This document shows, one piece after another, positions 5,710 to 8,172 of a stretch of DNA of 8,172 bases. The notes beneath the pieces are model-generated. The model had not been told where the DNA came from. It made no database searches and saw only the letters and a list, made by a program, of their open reading frames with translations. Made by a program: the position numbers and the translations under genes. Each line of letters opens with the position of its first letter. The first letter of the stretch is position 1. Source of the stretch: Acidobacteriota bacterium (GTDB lineage: Bacteria; Acidobacteriota; Polarisedimenticolia; JAPUIV01); NCBI GenBank assembly GCA_027296665.1, contig JAPUIV010000218.1, forward strand, positions 1 through 8,172, in the 5' to 3' direction.

Positions 5710-6822
5710 ATGAGAAAAAGATTCCTTGCGATCGCCCTCGGCCTCCTTTCGGGGACTTCAGTGTTTTTTCGGGGTGAGGTCATCCGGGCTTCCACAGATC
5801 CGGGGACCGAGCTATTGAGTATCCAGATCTTCTGGGTAGATCCGGGTGACCCCCCCGCCCCCGACAACGTTCCCGGGCGTTACGATTTATACCGGTATCG
5901 AATTCTCGCCGAGGAAGAACCGGGCGGCTGGCGGGACGGAGCCGGCCGGGCCCTGGTGGTGGTCCCGCGTGCCGGGGGCGGCAGGGAAAATTACGCCCTG
6001 TCCCGTGTCCGCCGGATCTCCGATAGAAGACCCGGTTTCGAGGTTGAATCGGTTATCGGATCGAGATCGCGGTCGCGATTCGGAATGATCAATACCCTGA
6101 ACCTCAACCGGGTAGCGGCCCTCCCCGACTTCGCGCGGGACGGTCTCCGGGAAATGATCGAACTGCGGGCGCTGGAGGGAAAGGTCTACTGGGAGGCGGT
6201 CTTCAAGCTGACCCATCTCCGCCGCGAGGAGGTGGTCTGGGTGGACGCAATGGGACCGGCCCTGATCAAACCGCCAAGAAAATGGCTCGACATATTCCGG
6301 CGGCCCGGCTCCACGCCGGAACCTGGGCAAGGTGCGGCCGATGGCTCCTGCCTGGGATTGGGTCTTCTCAACCTCTGCATTAACATGCCGAAGATGGTCC
6401 GTTCGCTGAACAAGCGTCTATATCCATTGGAGAGATCAAGGGTGCGAGTGACCCATTCCCTGTGGGACGCGGGAGAGTCCTGCGGGGTGGTCGTGGTCGG
6501 CAAACTTCTCGATTACTCCATGCTCACCTTCCGCGTTCGGACCAACGGGAAGGGAAACTTTTCCGCCGGAGTCAGGTACCTGCAACCGTTCAACCTGAGT
6601 GAGGCGGCCGGCTGGTTCGGGTCCGGAATCGAACCTCCTCCCGAACCAGCCGGAGATATTCCCGAAAATCGTTGGACTCGCAAGAAGGCTTCCCGGCGCC
6701 ACCATCGGGCCGGCCGGCATGTCCTGAGCTCTGATCCCTGGGGTCCGCCCCGCCTGGCGAAACCGCTCCCCTTCACCCTTGAAGAAATCCTCAAGCGGGC
6801 CCGTTCCGCCAAACGGAAGTGA
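5710..6822 (+). CDS. Secreted Arg-rich protein of unknown function
   Basis: I do not recognise this protein. From ATG 5710 it is 370 aa; AGGTGA 8 bases upstream favours this over an in-frame GTG at 5686. Residues 1-27 look like a signal peptide (MRKRF, then a hydrophobic run, possible cleavage after VIRA). The mature part begins with a segment that looks beta-strand-rich (LLSIQIFWVDPG; VPGRYDLYRYRI), has a middle part with WVDAMGPALIKPP, three cysteines at about 214, 223 and 258 (SCLGLGLLNLC and GESCGVVVV) that could pair after export, and a basic, probably disordered tail with a RKKASRRHH cluster and a terminal helix (FTLEEILKRARSAKRK). There are no clear membrane segments after the signal. 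The stretch DPGDPPAPDN suggests a Pro-rich turn or linker. It is divergent from the sigma factor with a shared 274-base upstream region and could be one of that factor's targets, but no matching promoter was seen. Confidence 0.78.
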   Translation: MRKRFLAIALGLLSGTSVFFRGEVIRASTDPGTELLSIQIFWVDPGDPPAPDNVPGRYDLYRYRILAEEEPGGWRDGAGRALVVVPRAGGGRENYALSRVRRISDRRPGFEVESVIGSRSRSRFGMINTLNLNRVAALPDFARDGLREMIELRALEGKVYWEAVFKLTHLRREEVVWVDAMGPALIKPPRKWLDIFRRPGSTPEPGQGAADGSCLGLGLLNLCINMPKMVRSLNKRLYPLERSRVRVTHSLWDAGESCGVVVVGKLLDYSMLTFRVRTNGKGNFSAGVRYLQPFNLSEAAGWFGSGIEPPPEPAGDIPENRWTRKKASRRHHRAGRHVLSSDPWGPPRLAKPLPFTLEEILKRARSAKRK

Positions 6823-6829
6823 TCCGGTT

Positions 6830-6858
6830 TTTCCGGAATACCCCGGCTCCGGTATAAT
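6830..6858 (+). promoter_or_regulatory. Promoter candidate for the CNLC protein and GNAT genes
   Basis: A perfect TATAAT (6853-6858) stands 42 bases before the ATG at 6900. With a 17-base spacer the -35 position reads TTTCCG (6830-6835), a weak match. The -35 falls within the dyad TCCGG-TTTTT-CCGGA (6823-6837) that directly follows the stop of the upstream gene. That dyad has its T-run in the loop rather than after the stem, so it is not a normal terminator and could instead be a binding site. Confidence 0.5.
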
Positions 6859-6899
6859 AAAGATCTGGATCGGCGGAGGAACCTGCCGGGGGGACCTGA

Positions 6900-7256
6900 A
6901 TGAAACCCGCATTGGTCTTCGTTTACAACGCCGACAGCGGCCTGTTCAACGCCCTGACCGACCTGGCGCACAAGGCGATCTCCCCGGCCACCTACTCCTG
7001 CAACCTCTGTGCCCTGACCTATTCCGGTGTTTCGATGCGCAAGGAGTGGAAGGAGTTCCTGGAAGGACTCGGCCGCCCGCTTGAATTCCTGCACCGCGAT
7101 GAGCTGAAGAAAAATTTCTCGATCCAGGATGTGCCACTCCCCGCCGTATTCGTCCGCCAGGGCGATCGTCTCGATCTCCGGATCGACGCCAAAACCCTGA
7201 ACGCCTGCCGCACCCTCTCCGACCTCAAGTCCCTCATTGCCGATCTGGGGACGTGA
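6900..7256 (+). CDS. Small conserved protein with CNLC motif, function unknown
   Basis: This 118 aa protein is soluble with no signal peptide. The N-terminal part (VFVYNADSGLFNALTDLAHK, residues 6-25) and SPATYSCNLCALTY (29-42) with the Cys34-x-x-Cys37 pair resemble an uncharacterised conserved bacterial family that I recall with the same order of motifs, followed by KEWKEFLEGL and FLHRDEL (63-69). The motif pattern suggests a small alpha/beta domain. The CxxC could be redox-active or bind metal with a histidine (His24 or His65), but no function is established from sequence. The start is ATG 6900 with a G-rich ribosome site (GGGGGGA) about 6 bases upstream and a TATAAT box 42 bases upstream. 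The GNAT gene follows after 30 bases and is probably on the same transcript. Confidence 0.82.
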   Translation: MKPALVFVYNADSGLFNALTDLAHKAISPATYSCNLCALTYSGVSMRKEWKEFLEGLGRPLEFLHRDELKKNFSIQDVPLPAVFVRQGDRLDLRIDAKTLNACRTLSDLKSLIADLGT

Positions 7257-7286
7257 CATTTTTCTGAATTGCCGGGAGCTGGATGT

Positions 7287-7871
7287 ATGGCATCAAGGAC
7301 GATCGACCTGAAAAAATTGATATTCCGCCCGGTGACTCCCGCCCGCTGGCCCGACCTTGAAAGGTTGTTCGGCGCGCGCGGCGCCTGCGGCGGGTGCTGG
7401 TGCATGGCCTGGCGGTTGCGGAACAAGGACTGGGTGGCCGGCAAGGGAGCGAGGAACAAGCGGGCGTTCAGGAAGATCGTGAAGTCCGGCGGCAGGCCCG
7501 GCCTGCTGGCGTATATGGGCCGGGAACCGATCGCATGGTGCTCCCTGGCGCCCAGGGAACAGTACCTGTCTTTGGCCAACTCCCGGGTTTTGAAACCGGT
7601 CGACGATCAACCGGTCTGGTCGGTGAGCTGTCTCTTCGTGCTCAAACGTTTTCGCCGGGCCGGGGTGTCGAGCCGGCTCCTCCGGGCCGCGGTCGAGTTC
7701 GCCGGCAAACTCGGCGCCCGGATCGTCGAGGGCTACCCGGTCATTCCCACCATGGAAAAGACCCCCGATCCCTTCATCTGGACCGGCGTTCCCTCGGCGT
7801 TCCTGAAAGCGGGATTCCAGGAAGTCGTGCGCCGGTCGAAAACGCGCCCCATCATGCGCCGTAAAATTTAA
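7287..7871 (+). CDS. GNAT-family N-acetyltransferase
   Basis: The 194 aa enzyme is predicted to transfer an acetyl group from acetyl-CoA to an amine of an unknown substrate in the cytoplasm. Landmarks are FRPVTPARWPDLERLFG (start of the fold), GACGGCWCMAWRL (32-44), the strand WSVSCLFVLKRFRRAGVSSR (111-130) with the RRAGVS acetyl-CoA pyrophosphate loop, VEGYPV, and the C-terminal pattern FLKAGFQEVVRRSKTRPIMR. The GACGGCWC motif with three Cys marks a known GNAT subgroup whose members share this N-terminal cluster; its role is unclear to me. I chose ATG 7287, with GGGAG 8 bases upstream, over an in-frame TTG at 7269 that has no ribosome site. The gene lies 30 bases after the CNLC gene. It ends 21 bases from the convergent propeller gene, with no visible terminator between them. 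Confidence 0.9.
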   Translation: MASRTIDLKKLIFRPVTPARWPDLERLFGARGACGGCWCMAWRLRNKDWVAGKGARNKRAFRKIVKSGGRPGLLAYMGREPIAWCSLAPREQYLSLANSRVLKPVDDQPVWSVSCLFVLKRFRRAGVSSRLLRAAVEFAGKLGARIVEGYPVIPTMEKTPDPFIWTGVPSAFLKAGFQEVVRRSKTRPIMRRKI

Positions 7872-7892
7872 TACTGATTCCGTCCGCCCGGA

Positions 7893-8172
7893 TCATTTCA
7901 GGGTGAGAAGCCAGATGTCGGCATCGATCTTTTGCCGCACGAAGTAGATGAAGCGGTTGTCCTGAGAGATGCCGGCATCGAGGAAAAGATCGGGAGGGTC
8001 GGAGAGGATCTGGCGGACCTCCCCCGATTCGATGTCGGCAATGTAAATGTTTCCCATGTCGGCGAATAGCAGGCGGCGGCTATCATTCCACCAGCGCGGC
8101 CAAAAGCCGAAGTCGGCAATCTTCCGGTAGGTCTGGTCGGCCAGGGAATAGATCACGATGCCGGTGTCGAGC
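7893..8172 (-). CDS. C-terminal end of a PD40/TolB-like beta-propeller protein
   Basis: Reading from the right edge, 92 codons are open to TGA at 7893-7895; the gene begins outside the window. Blade-like repeats are visible: IVIYSLADQTYRKIADFGFW, then WPRWWNDSRRLLFADMGNIY with IADIESGEVRQIL, then AGISQDNRFIYFVRQKIDAD with the terminal IWLLTLK. The pattern (S/N-D-x-R-x-(I/L)-x-(F/Y) followed by the strand with I-x-D) is that of PD40/WD40-like propellers. The ADIWLLTL ending is typical of acidobacterial proteins in which a TolB-like propeller follows a serine/threonine kinase or a winged-helix domain. That fusion is a guess, as the N-terminal part is not in view. Any GTG start inside the window (such as 8156) would only be an internal codon. 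Confidence 0.82.
   Translation of the reverse strand, partial: LDTGIVIYSLADQTYRKIADFGFWPRWWNDSRRLLFADMGNIYIADIESGEVRQILSDPPDLFLDAGISQDNRFIYFVRQKIDADIWLLTLK

Noticed and set aside
6823..6837. TCCGG-TTTTT-CCGGA as a terminator after the secreted protein gene
   Set aside because: The stem is only five bases and the T-run is in the loop, with no T-run after the stem.
7872..7892. Terminator between the convergent GNAT and propeller genes
   Set aside because: Only 21 bases separate them and no stem with a T-run is seen.

Overview
This is GC-rich bacterial DNA (about 60-63% GC by eye, except for one AT-rich patch near 3340-3480). It carries ten genes or gene remnants plus one gene cut at each edge. 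The organism is most likely a member of Acidobacteriota or a close relative. That rests on three things: a PD40/TolB-like propeller whose C-terminus resembles the tails of acidobacterial serine/threonine kinases, a GGT-like hydrolase with the C-terminal motif SSNHGEDYG, and exported imidazolonepropionase-like amidohydrolases being common there. This is inference from protein style only; there is no rRNA or tRNA marker. No mobile element, CRISPR array or RNA gene was recognised.

Left block (1-3365), all on the minus strand and so read right to left. It holds a remnant of a periplasmic nitrate reductase locus (a piece of napA joined out of frame to a napB lacking its 5' end), a cupin protein, a gamma-glutamyltransferase-family hydrolase with a signal peptide, and the start of an exported M48 metalloprotease that runs off the left edge. 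The cupin and the hydrolase overlap by TGATG and are probably translationally coupled. The protease has its own candidate promoter, an extended -10 box sitting in the loop of a perfect inverted repeat.

Middle block (3366-5709). An AT-rich intergenic stretch leads into an exported amidohydrolase on the plus strand with a full set of metal ligands. It converges on, and overlaps by 16 bases, an ECF-type RNA polymerase sigma factor on the minus strand. The sigma factor has no visible anti-sigma partner.

Right block (5710-8172). A secreted arginine-rich protein that I do not recognise is divergent from the sigma gene. Next come a small conserved protein with a CNLC motif, preceded by a good TATAAT box, and a GNAT acetyltransferase with a Cys-rich N-terminal motif; these two probably form an operon. 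On the minus strand at the right edge is the C-terminal end of a beta-propeller protein.

Functionally, the protease, GGT-like hydrolase and amidohydrolase suggest extracytoplasmic breakdown of peptides or amides, but nothing links them into one pathway. The points most worth checking are the GGT-family enzyme whose gamma-glutamyl-binding residues appear to be replaced while the catalytic threonine is kept, its coupled cupin lacking metal-binding histidines, the napA-napB deletion scar, and the operator-like promoter of the M48 gene. I did not find a convincing new multi-gene system.
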